Assembly: GCF_003046585.1 (NCBI RefSeq)
Contig: NZ_QAAE01000015.1
Coordinates: forward strand, 1 to 64,000
DNA from: Nitrosomonas aestuarii
GTDB lineage: Bacteria > Pseudomonadota > Gammaproteobacteria > Burkholderiales > Nitrosomonadaceae
DNA: 64,000 nucleotides
Direction of reading: 5' to 3'
Part shown: piece after piece, positions 20,614 through 27,881 of the stretch
How positions within the stretch are numbered: position 1 is the stretch's first letter
Layout of the letters: every line of letters starts with the position of its first letter
The notes under the pieces: model-generated
What the model was told of the DNA's origin: nothing
Databases searched by the model: none
Seen by the model: the letters and a program-made list of their open reading frames with translations, nothing else
Position numbers and translations under genes: made by a program

Positions 20614-21003
20614 ATGTCAAGAAGATTACTATTTTTAATTTTCCTTATTGTTGCTTTCGTTGGTTTAAACGGTTGTGCATTTCATTACTACAATAACAAA
20701 ACTGGCGCAGAACATATCTTTGGATTTGGGCATATGGTCATGAAAGCAACTACGCCTGAAGATGATCATAAAGCTATTATGTTGGGCACTGACTTAATCG
20801 GATTTGGATTTGGCCAAAACAAAAATAGTGGTTTTTTAACTTTAGGTTGGAATAGTAACCGACGAATTGAAATCATTGACAAAAATACGACCATTGATTT
20901 GCTATGGCCCAATAATAGTTTCTTAAATGTCCGTATCAAGTCTTCTTTACTAGAGCAGCAGAGTGCATACGACGTTCATTTTAAGGATGCAAACCATGAA
21001 TAA
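20614..21003 (+). CDS. Small putative lipoprotein, unknown function
   Basis: A 129-aa protein with an N-terminal signal (RRLLFLIFLIVAFVGLNGCA) whose NGC-A site fits a lipobox. The mature part is glycine- and aromatic-rich (GFGHMVMKATTPEDDHKAIM, GFGFGQNKNSGFLTLGWN). No family was recognised. Its end overlaps the start of the next lipoprotein by 8 nt, so the two are likely co-translated and may act together in the envelope. Confidence 0.6.
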   Translation: MSRRLLFLIFLIVAFVGLNGCAFHYYNNKTGAEHIFGFGHMVMKATTPEDDHKAIMLGTDLIGFGFGQNKNSGFLTLGWNSNRRIEIIDKNTTIDLLWPNNSFLNVRIKSSLLEQQSAYDVHFKDANHE

Positions 21004-21988
21004 AATCGCTTTACGCGCCATGCTTTTTATCCTACCTTTTTTTATTTCAGGCTGTGCCATCGGCTTCGATCATACACTTTTTGTAACCAAATCAAACGTA
21101 GGAATTGATTTTGACAGCAAACCGCCAACTGCAGAATTATCGATCGCCCGGCGAGAATTAGTCATTGCGCCAACTTTTGAGGGCGGCCAAACGCCACCGG
21201 TAGTGGGCGGATTCAGAACAAGCAATCGTTTACTTTTCGGCTTGGATGTGTCGTCTGTATTTGCTGGAGGCGATGCCGCATTTGCCTTATCTGATAAAGG
21301 ATTAAACCCTGACCATAACGCACGATTATGTTTGAGCGCACCACCCGTAGGAAAGCCACACCTGGGACCGATTCCATTTGGCACATACCCCTTGCCGGGA
21401 AAAAGCGAAATACGTCCTTTCATTTTCGGAGCAGATACCACATTTGGCATAAAAATCGCCTGGTCAGGTATGACAGCACAATTTCCAGACTCCCTCAAAA
21501 TTGGATTTAATCGCAAGGAACTCGCATTGGCACCTGTATTCGGTAGCGAAAGGGCTAATGACCCGCTTTGCCCCTATGCTGCCGAAATGCCCGCATTTCT
21601 AGCAAGTATCGATGTCGCTGCTAATGCAGCTTCGCTTCAGTCCTTCGGCGCCAGTTATTTGCAAAGTTTTTCGACTGGTTCAGCAGCTATCAAACTGGCG
21701 CAAGATCCTTATGTTAGAACATTGTTGCTAGCGAGACTCGATAGAACTCCAGAACAAGGCTCTTATGATGATGCGGACAAAAATAGTGCATGTATACAAC
21801 AATGGCTGACTGCAGATGAAACAAAAAAAAATGAACATGTGGAACTAATCAAAGATTGGTGGAAAGAAAAAGGACATACCACCCAATCCTTCCCGCTATT
21901 AATCAGTGCTAAAGAATATGCGGAGGAACGAGAAGCCTTTATCCAAAAGAACAATATTCGATGCAAAGGAGGACAGCCAAATGACTGA
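20996..21988 (+). CDS. Putative lipoprotein, unknown function
   Basis: The start is placed at ATG 20996 (MNKIALRAMLFILPFFISGC), which gives a clean signal peptide and lipobox (ISGCA); a start at 20963 adds 11 non-signal residues. About 330 aa. The mature protein has Pro/Gly-rich stretches (FEGGQTPPVVGGFRTSNRLL) and an acidic C terminus. No domain was recognised. Both ends overlap neighbours (the preceding lipoprotein and the 42-codon gene), suggesting a tight three-gene unit. Confidence 0.62.
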   Translation: MNKIALRAMLFILPFFISGCAIGFDHTLFVTKSNVGIDFDSKPPTAELSIARRELVIAPTFEGGQTPPVVGGFRTSNRLLFGLDVSSVFAGGDAAFALSDKGLNPDHNARLCLSAPPVGKPHLGPIPFGTYPLPGKSEIRPFIFGADTTFGIKIAWSGMTAQFPDSLKIGFNRKELALAPVFGSERANDPLCPYAAEMPAFLASIDVAANAASLQSFGASYLQSFSTGSAAIKLAQDPYVRTLLLARLDRTPEQGSYDDADKNSACIQQWLTADETKKNEHVELIKDWWKEKGHTTQSFPLLISAKEYAEEREAFIQKNNIRCKGGQPND

Positions 21989-22109
21989 GTTAAACGATGT
22001 GCCCGAAATCGATGTTCCTCAAGTAATTGAGAATTTTATCTTGGCCGGAAACGTAAAAATCACCCTTACGAAACAGAATGATGGCAATTGGAAGATTATC
22101 GGGGAATAG
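21981..22109 (+). CDS. Small protein of 42 aa, unknown function
   Basis: The ATG at 21981 overlaps the preceding stop in ATGACTGA and is preceded by the strong site AAAGGAGG, which favours real translation. The protein starts MTELNDVPEIDVPQVIENFI and ends DGNWKIIGE. It is acidic with no signal or membrane span, so it should stay in the cytoplasm, unlike the two lipoproteins before it. Family unknown. Confidence 0.5.
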   Translation: MTELNDVPEIDVPQVIENFILAGNVKITLTKQNDGNWKIIGE

Positions 22110-22257
22110 AAGCGAAATGCTACTGTACATGAAAATTTAATAACTTAGCAAAAATACTGATATGAAATTTGGTGAGAAAACTTTGCAAAGGGGTAACCGG
22201 TAGGTATCCTGACACATAGGGAGTACAGCTTAACCATAAGCAAGATAATGCAAATAA

Positions 22258-22569
22258 CGTAAACGATCACATCATTTTAATTCTTTAGTTCTCGTACTCA
22301 TTTTTGTTTCTTTTGGTGTTTTGGCACAGCGTTACGAACAAGGAAGATTAGTAACGATTGATAACAACAAATCAAAGCTTACCGAGGATCTATTTTACAG
22401 TTTTGATATGTTACTCCCTTTAGTTACACTTGATAAGCACCATGAAGAAGTAACACATAAAATTGATATTGTTCGTTATTATTTTTACTTTCATAAAATA
22501 ATGGGATATATACTTGCAATGATAATTGCTGCCGGCTTGTCCGGGCTGATAACCCCGTCAGGATTGTAA
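22258..22569 (+). pseudogene. C-terminal fragment of a multi-pass membrane protein
   Basis: The frame is open from 22258 after a TAA but has no ATG; the first usable codon is TTG at 22321. It reads as a membrane span (SLVLVLIFVSFGVL), a loop with LFYSFDMLLPLVTLDKHHEE, and a final span (FHKIMGYILAMIIAAGLSGL). The last two motifs resemble the C terminus of pentapeptide-repeat-associated membrane proteins (recollection). With no start or ribosome-binding site it is probably a decayed gene end. Confidence 0.45.
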
Positions 22570-22749
22570 CTGCAAATTCAATAATTAATCTGGCAGTTTC
22601 ATCCTATAGGGCTGCGTTATCCGGTCATTGATAAACTATATCGATAGTTTCCGAATATTTGATTGTTATAGCGAAACAAAACTATAAAAATCAACCCACA
22701 TCACGGTGTCAACTCATAACTTTCTTGAGTTAAGAAACTTCCAAATGTT

Positions 22750-23478
22750 TCACGTATCCTTTTCCATAAACATCGTAAACTGTTTCCTTGACATTTCCAG
22801 AAATAGTGCTGTCGACAGTCCACCGCCGGCAAAGATCATGCACATCACCATAATCTGATAACGTGCGGCAACCAGTGGGGAGATGCCCGATAGTATCTGA
22901 CCGGTCATCATGCCGGGCAGTGATACAAGGCCTACTGCAAGCATGGAATTGATGATGGGAATCATGGCTGCGTGCATGGCAATGTTGCGGGCTTGATGAA
23001 AATTCATCTGCCGCGCCAGCTCGGCATTCATGCGCTCTGCTGCCAGACTGACGGCATTCATAGAGTTGGCGAACACCATACCTGCGAGGGGAACCATGTA
23101 CTGGGGCAGATACCACGGATCCAGTTGCAAAACACCCTGCGTGACAATGAAAAGTACAATACCGCCGCCAACCAGTATGGCAACCAGCGCCTGTCTGTAG
23201 AGTGTGGTGCGCCGGGTTTTAACAGTGCCCAGGGCAATCCAGCTGGAAACTGTCACCATGACCACCAGTACCGCAATGACAATCAGGGAATTCTCCGCCT
23301 CGAAAATGTACATGAGAAAATAACCGATGAGCAGCAACTGCACCAGCATACGACCCAGCGCATATGCGGCACTACCAGGTGCAAGCGACCATCTCCACAG
23401 AATACCGACCACAACAAAAACCGGGATAAAAACAAGCACCAGATTCAACAGCGATATCGTCTGGACAGTATCGCTCAT
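22750..23478 (-). CDS. fetB: FetB/UPF0014 family ABC-transporter permease
   Basis: This 242-aa membrane protein has about six spans and the FetB-family core, including VPLAGMVFANSMNAVSLAAE and LVSLPGMMTGQILSG. In E. coli FetB works with the ATPase FetA in iron export and peroxide resistance. No ATPase gene is adjacent here, so its partner must be encoded elsewhere or be lost. It reads leftwards and is isolated, with 180- and 371-bp non-coding flanks. Confidence 0.85.
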   Translation of the reverse strand: MSDTVQTISLLNLVLVFIPVFVVVGILWRWSLAPGSAAYALGRMLVQLLLIGYFLMYIFEAENSLIVIAVLVVMVTVSSWIALGTVKTRRTTLYRQALVAILVGGGIVLFIVTQGVLQLDPWYLPQYMVPLAGMVFANSMNAVSLAAERMNAELARQMNFHQARNIAMHAAMIPIINSMLAVGLVSLPGMMTGQILSGISPLVAARYQIMVMCMIFAGGGLSTALFLEMSRKQFTMFMEKDT

Positions 23479-23849
23479 ACAGGTCTCACTGTTATTTTTC
23501 CGGGTTTAAGCTGAAAAGCATGTCAGAAATGAAATGCCAGTTACTGCAAATTCCAGACAACGACACGCCATTTTTAATCTGACCTGACATTTTGATATTT
23601 TCAATTCATGAGAAATAACGAATAAATTTACCGGTTCGAACCGCATCCAAAAGCACCGGAGACATTACAGACGTCTTCATTTAAAATGAATCAACCATGG
23701 AGCCATGTGTGTCAGTAAAGTGTACTGACACACTGATAAACGTCCATTGCTTTACTCTCAGTAACACCGAGATGTACAAAAACAGCCGGTCACTTCAAGA
23801 GTGGATTGGTGATCCGATTTTCGAAACCGAATAGCACAGCGCTGCTGCG
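23479..23849. other. Non-coding gap with one long hairpin
   Basis: The 371-bp gap between fetB and the CBS gene has no credible frame. The only structure seen is the 10-bp-stem inverted repeat at 23707-23733 (GTGTGTCAGT, loop AAAGTGT, ACTGACACAC). It has no adjacent T-tract on either strand, so it looks more like an operator or processing site than a terminator. Confidence 0.5.
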
Positions 23850-24287
23850 TCATTCCGGGGTACTATAAATATAGCGTTCAAGTTGGTGAATAATAAATTG
23901 ATGTTCTGATATGACGTCTTTCACCAGGTCGCCTATGGATATAATACCGATTACCTGGTCGTTTTCCAGTACGGGTAGATGACGTATCCGTTTCTCAGTA
24001 ATCAACGCCATACAGTCTTTGTCCGTAAAATCCGGATGGACATAAGCCACTTGCTGGGTCATGACTTCTTTGACTCGAATGTCCTTCACAGGCTTATTCA
24101 GCAGATACGATTTACGCGAAAAATCCCTTTCCGTCAGAATGCCTGTCAGTTTGTCGCCTTTCATCACCAGCAACGCACCAATGTTATTGGCCGCCATCAA
24201 CTGCATGGCGTCGAATAACGATTCCTCCGGCCCGATACTTGCAGTGTCGTGTCCTTTTTCGTGCAATAACTGTTTAACAGTTTTCAT
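23850..24287 (-). CDS. CBS-pair domain protein
   Basis: A 145-aa stand-alone protein made of two CBS motifs (about residues 10-65 and 75-135), including LLVMKGDKLTGILTERDFSR and RIRHLPVLENDQVIGIISIG. Such pairs bind adenine nucleotides and often sense energy state; the partner is unknown. This small form is common in Proteobacteria. It starts MKTVKQLLHEKGHDTASIGP. No operon partner is evident. Confidence 0.9.
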   Translation of the reverse strand: MKTVKQLLHEKGHDTASIGPEESLFDAMQLMAANNIGALLVMKGDKLTGILTERDFSRKSYLLNKPVKDIRVKEVMTQQVAYVHPDFTDKDCMALITEKRIRHLPVLENDQVIGIISIGDLVKDVISEHQFIIHQLERYIYSTPE

Positions 24288-24473
24288 GGCAATATTCCTT
24301 TCTTTCTCAGATAAAATTGCTCAGCCCCACTTCTTGCCGATCATTGTCAAGCGTACTAAATTTATCGGATATAGTAAACAAGGCTGTTGATGCGAACATT
24401 CTGTTGATTGCAACACCGAAGTAGATGATTGTTTCACATAGTCAGAACTCATCAACAAGTATCGTATGATTAT

Positions 24474-25106
24474 TCAATTCAATCCGGCCGGATTGTTCTC
24501 TCCTTGTTCAAACAACGCTTTCCTGAACAGCTCAACCTGCAATTCGGGTATCTTTATGTGTCCTGCAATTATGAATTGATGTGCCCGGGAGGACATTTTA
24601 CGCCAGATTTTACAGATGATATCGATCCATTTTTCTTCACTGTACTCAGGATGCCTGCCAACAAAATCAGACATGGCGTGTTCTATGAAAACCAGCCCGG
24701 CGATATCTTCCATTAGCTGGGTATCAGGATTGGTCTTAAGCGATTTTTTGCCGACAATCTGCTTTACACGCGCGATGAATTGATTATCATATCCGGCTTT
24801 TTCCAACAAACCTACAACGGTATCGGCATGGAATCCGTTTAACCCGGCGCGCCATTGGTGATAACCTTTGCGATCCATCGGATAATCACTGCGTGGCGAT
24901 TTCCAACGCTGGATATGCTGAGCTCTGACAGCCAGTTTTATCGCATCATCGGCACCGGGCGCATAGCGTTCGAGCATGTCAGACATGTGATGGGCATAAA
25001 GCAACTCCTTCGGCCAGCTTTTACCCTCACAGATTTCCCGGTTCGGATCTTCGCTATTCGCAGCGTCAATCAGCGCCATTGCCTTGTCGAAGCGTTGCTG
25101 TTTCAT
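24474..25106 (-). CDS. DUF4202 family protein
   Basis: This 210-aa protein carries the DUF4202 pattern: RFDKAMALIDAANSEDPN at the start, LLYAHHMSDMLERYAPGA, HIQRWKSPRSDYPMDRKGYH and ADTVVGLLEKAGY. The conserved His and Asp residues recall HD-type metal-dependent hydrolases, but activity is unproven. It is predicted soluble and cytoplasmic. It is separated from the CBS gene by 186 nt and may be monocistronic. Confidence 0.82.
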   Translation of the reverse strand: MKQQRFDKAMALIDAANSEDPNREICEGKSWPKELLYAHHMSDMLERYAPGADDAIKLAVRAQHIQRWKSPRSDYPMDRKGYHQWRAGLNGFHADTVVGLLEKAGYDNQFIARVKQIVGKKSLKTNPDTQLMEDIAGLVFIEHAMSDFVGRHPEYSEEKWIDIICKIWRKMSSRAHQFIIAGHIKIPELQVELFRKALFEQGENNPAGLN

Positions 25107-25420
25107 TTTGAGATACCCTAACCCACCCTATATTTAATATATACATAATGAAATCAGTCTGAAACATCAGTCAATCATTAAAAAATATGTCAGCAATATG
25201 TGAATATAACGCGCGGTGTAAGCTGCGCTTTCCATTCAGAAGCATCTCACACATTACTTGTCTATCATCCTAATATAGGTTTACCGCTGCCGCTATCTTA
25301 TCCTGAATATTATTTTGCACTATAATTTTATAAAGCATTTCTCAGCATCAAACCCGCCCTTACCCTATACTGCAATATCGTATAATTATTTACGCATACG
25401 CATGCCCAGGAGAAAATTGT

Positions 25421-25936
25421 ATGAAAAGACGCATTCTTTTACAAAGCTTCGCCGCTCTAATCATGTTGCCGCTTATTCCGGCATGCCGGTCCCAAGTGGT
25501 TGGGGAAACATCCAGCCCAATTACACGCATTAACAAACCCCTTGAAGAATGGCGCGAATTAGTTTCGTCCAGGGCCTATCAGATACTATTTGAAGAGGCA
25601 ACCGAACGTCCGGAATCCAGTAATCTCGTTTATGAGGATCGTGAAGGCACTTTTGTTTGCGCCGCGTGTTTTCTGCCACTGTTTGAAAGCGCACATAAAT
25701 ATGAAAGCTGGACCGGCTGGCCCAGCTTTACCCAGCCTATTGCCGGGCATATAGCGACTAAAATCGACTTCAAAATGATCTGGCCACGCACGGAATACCA
25801 CTGCGCGCGCTGCGGTGGTCATCAAGGTCATGTCTTTAAAGATGGACCGCCACCGCGCGGCGAGCGTTGGTGCAATAACGGCATCGCTTTAAAGTTTGTA
25901 CCGATAGCAGAACAACTGCCCGCGTTAAGAGGCTAG
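25421..25936 (+). CDS. msrB: Exported peptide-methionine (R)-S-oxide reductase
   Basis: MsrB reduces methionine-R-sulfoxide in proteins. Zinc-binding cysteine pairs CAAC and CARC are present, with GWPSF, HCARCGGHQGHVF and the catalytic cysteine in RWCNNGIALKF. The 171-aa form has an N-terminal signal (KRRILLQSFAALIMLPLIPAC) that could be a lipoprotein or twin-arginine-like leader. The enzyme should therefore act outside the cytoplasm. An AGGAGA site precedes the ATG. The usual ESGTGWPSF reads ESWTGWPSF here. Confidence 0.93.
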   Translation: MKRRILLQSFAALIMLPLIPACRSQVVGETSSPITRINKPLEEWRELVSSRAYQILFEEATERPESSNLVYEDREGTFVCAACFLPLFESAHKYESWTGWPSFTQPIAGHIATKIDFKMIWPRTEYHCARCGGHQGHVFKDGPPPRGERWCNNGIALKFVPIAEQLPALRG

Positions 25937-26129
25937 ACCAGCCAAGTATAATGACCCCAATTACGGTTGCATTGGCAGTATAAACCTATCACCGTAGTTA
26001 TCTTGCCGATTATTATGGCTCAATGGAACGACAATCCGTTGCGGATTCGTATATGCAAAAGCACGCCGCAAAATGACTTATTCTCGCCAAAACAACCATC
26101 CCCATCCAATCTATCTGGGCAACTGTCGG

Positions 26130-26528
26130 TTACTTGTCGCAGGCCACCTTCCATTCAGTTTCATCCATTGTACCAGGCACTACCCTTTTCCAGTTCTGTG
26201 GCTGGTTATAGGCGCGCAGCAGCTCTCCTTTTTCCATATTCCAGCTGAACAAAGAAAAAGCAAGCCTGCGTATCCGCGCTTCCTTGCAGTCATAGTCGCG
26301 ACGAATCTTTTTAGATAAAAAATTGGTTCCCGAAGCTTTCTGTTCTGTTTTATAGTCAAATAAAATCCACATCTTAACCCTATCCCTCGCTTTTCGAATA
26401 GAAGTCAAATCAGCATAAACGGTATAACTGTCTTCATTATCATTTTTATACTCACCTATCGTCGTCCATTCAGCAAGAACTGGCGTGCTCAAAAGAATAA
26501 GCGTCCAAATTAGCAGTATTTTTTTCAT
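26130..26528 (-). CDS. Surface-adhesin E-like exported protein
   Basis: This 132-aa protein has a cleavable signal peptide (MKKILLIWTLILLSTPVLAE) and a small beta-rich domain with TVYADLTSIRKARDRVKMWI and the paired cysteines expected of the surface-adhesin protein E family (YDCKEARIRRL, KVACDK). Such proteins are common in Proteobacteria, and adhesion is proven for only one, from Haemophilus. It is probably periplasmic or outer-membrane associated; role here unknown. Confidence 0.72.
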   Translation of the reverse strand: MKKILLIWTLILLSTPVLAEWTTIGEYKNDNEDSYTVYADLTSIRKARDRVKMWILFDYKTEQKASGTNFLSKKIRRDYDCKEARIRRLAFSLFSWNMEKGELLRAYNQPQNWKRVVPGTMDETEWKVACDK

Positions 26529-27116
26529 AATTGTTTAATCCGAGGAGCGCGTAACAATGTATCAATATCCAGTCACAATGAAAGCAATAAAAATATTCTA
26601 TTTATTCTGTTAATCACTGTGGGTGTAACACCCACAATCATATTGAAGAAACGAAAATATTGTCATTTCAGAAAGTCTAACAGACAATTGAAAAACCATG
26701 TGCGCTGCCACACTGTGATGTTAAAAACAGGCAAATTGCTCAGTTATCTTACATAGACTCCGCTTTCCGCCTGTTTATGCTATCGCATTGTCTGCCTCGC
26801 GAACGTTTTCAACGGTCTGTTAAAAAACCACTGATCAGAAACCCAATCCATAATGGGCTTTTCAGATTACCATAACATTAACGCAAACTGTCAGAGCTTG
26901 CGAAATCGCTCAAAATATTCTGAGCCATACCCGTAAAACTTACAGTTAACGCTATGCTTTATCACCTTGTCAAGACTTTGTTAGTTCTGGCTGAGAGCAA
27001 CGCAGTTTCACTTGCCGCAACAATTATTACTATAAAACTGAACAGATTCATTTTAATTGAATAATCATCCAAGTGGCCATACATTAAATTAATGCATCAA
27101 TAATTCGGGGACCGCT
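26529..27116. other. Non-coding region with a dispersed repeat
   Basis: 588 bp without a credible gene. It holds a short inverted repeat near 26624-26642 (TGTGGGTG, TAA, CACCCACA) with no T-tract, the 145-bp inverted-repeat-ended element at 26678-26822, and the leader of pcm with a GGGGAC ribosome-binding site at about 27107. Confidence 0.5.
26678..26822. repeat. Dispersed 145-bp element with terminal inverted repeats, copy A
   Basis: The ends are TAACAGACAATTGAAAAACC and, reversed, TAACAGACCGTTGAAAAC, so 14 of the first 16 positions match. The interior shares ACCATGTGCG, AAACAGG and CTCCGCTTTCCGCCTGTTT with two copies at 33964-34109 and 34825-34970. No coding capacity was seen. Size and ends are those of a MITE or REP-like intergenic element; a parent transposon is not in the window. 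Confidence 0.65.
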
Positions 27117-27866
27117 GTGAATCATTTCTTAGTCAATCAACATATTTTTTCAATCATTGTCTGCCTGCTTTTAATTGCTATTCCAACCGCAGCTCAAGCT
27201 GAAGATCCCTACGCAGCTAAAAGGGCCGCAATGATCGCGGCTATTGAAATGGATGTGCGTGCAGGCTACGGCAATCTCGAGCGAGACAATCTGGATAAGA
27301 AAGTCGTCAAAGCACTGGCCAAAGTGCCACGTCATGAATTCGTACCTAAAAATTTGCAATATGCGGCTTATGAGAATCGCCCGTTGCCCATAGGTCACGG
27401 GCAGACCATTTCACAGCCCTATATAGTGGCAATCATGACCAACTTATTGCAAGTGGGGAAAAATGATCGTGTACTTGAAATCGGCACAGGCTCAGGGTAC
27501 CAAATTGCGGTATTGGCCGAATTGGTTGACAAGGCTTACAGCATAGAAATCATTGAACCATTAGGCAAACGGACAAAAACTTTATTGCAACGACTTGGTT
27601 ATAACAACATCACGCTGAAAATTGGCGATGGCTATTACGGCTGGGAAGAACATGCGCCATTTGATGCCATTATAGTCACGGCAGCAGCCAGTCATATCCC
27701 GCCACCTTTAATTAAGCAACTTAAACCGGGCGGCCGTATGGTGGTTCCCGTGGGTTCCCGTTTCATGGTACAGGAACTGTTGCTGGTACAGAAATCGGAT
27801 AAAGGCGAAATCAGCACACGGCAATTACTGCCTGTCGGTTTTGTTCCGCTCACCGGAAAGCATTAA
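27117..27866 (+). CDS. pcm: Exported protein-L-isoaspartate O-methyltransferase
   Basis: Pcm methylates abnormal isoaspartyl residues so that damaged proteins can be repaired. The AdoMet motif VLEIGTGSGYQIAVLAEL and the substrate segment GHGQTISQPYIVA are present. At 249 aa it is longer than the cytoplasmic form because of a signal peptide ending PTAAQAED, implying periplasmic action. The start is a GTG with GGGGAC upstream. The next gene begins only 15 nt after its stop, suggesting an operon. Confidence 0.92.
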   Translation: MNHFLVNQHIFSIIVCLLLIAIPTAAQAEDPYAAKRAAMIAAIEMDVRAGYGNLERDNLDKKVVKALAKVPRHEFVPKNLQYAAYENRPLPIGHGQTISQPYIVAIMTNLLQVGKNDRVLEIGTGSGYQIAVLAELVDKAYSIEIIEPLGKRTKTLLQRLGYNNITLKIGDGYYGWEEHAPFDAIIVTAAASHIPPPLIKQLKPGGRMVVPVGSRFMVQELLLVQKSDKGEISTRQLLPVGFVPLTGKH

Positions 27867-27881
27867 ACCCTGACCATTTCA

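Noticed and set aside
25937..26129. tRNA-like look of the stretch around 26010-26060
   Set aside because: No cloverleaf with proper T-arm and acceptor pairing could be drawn.
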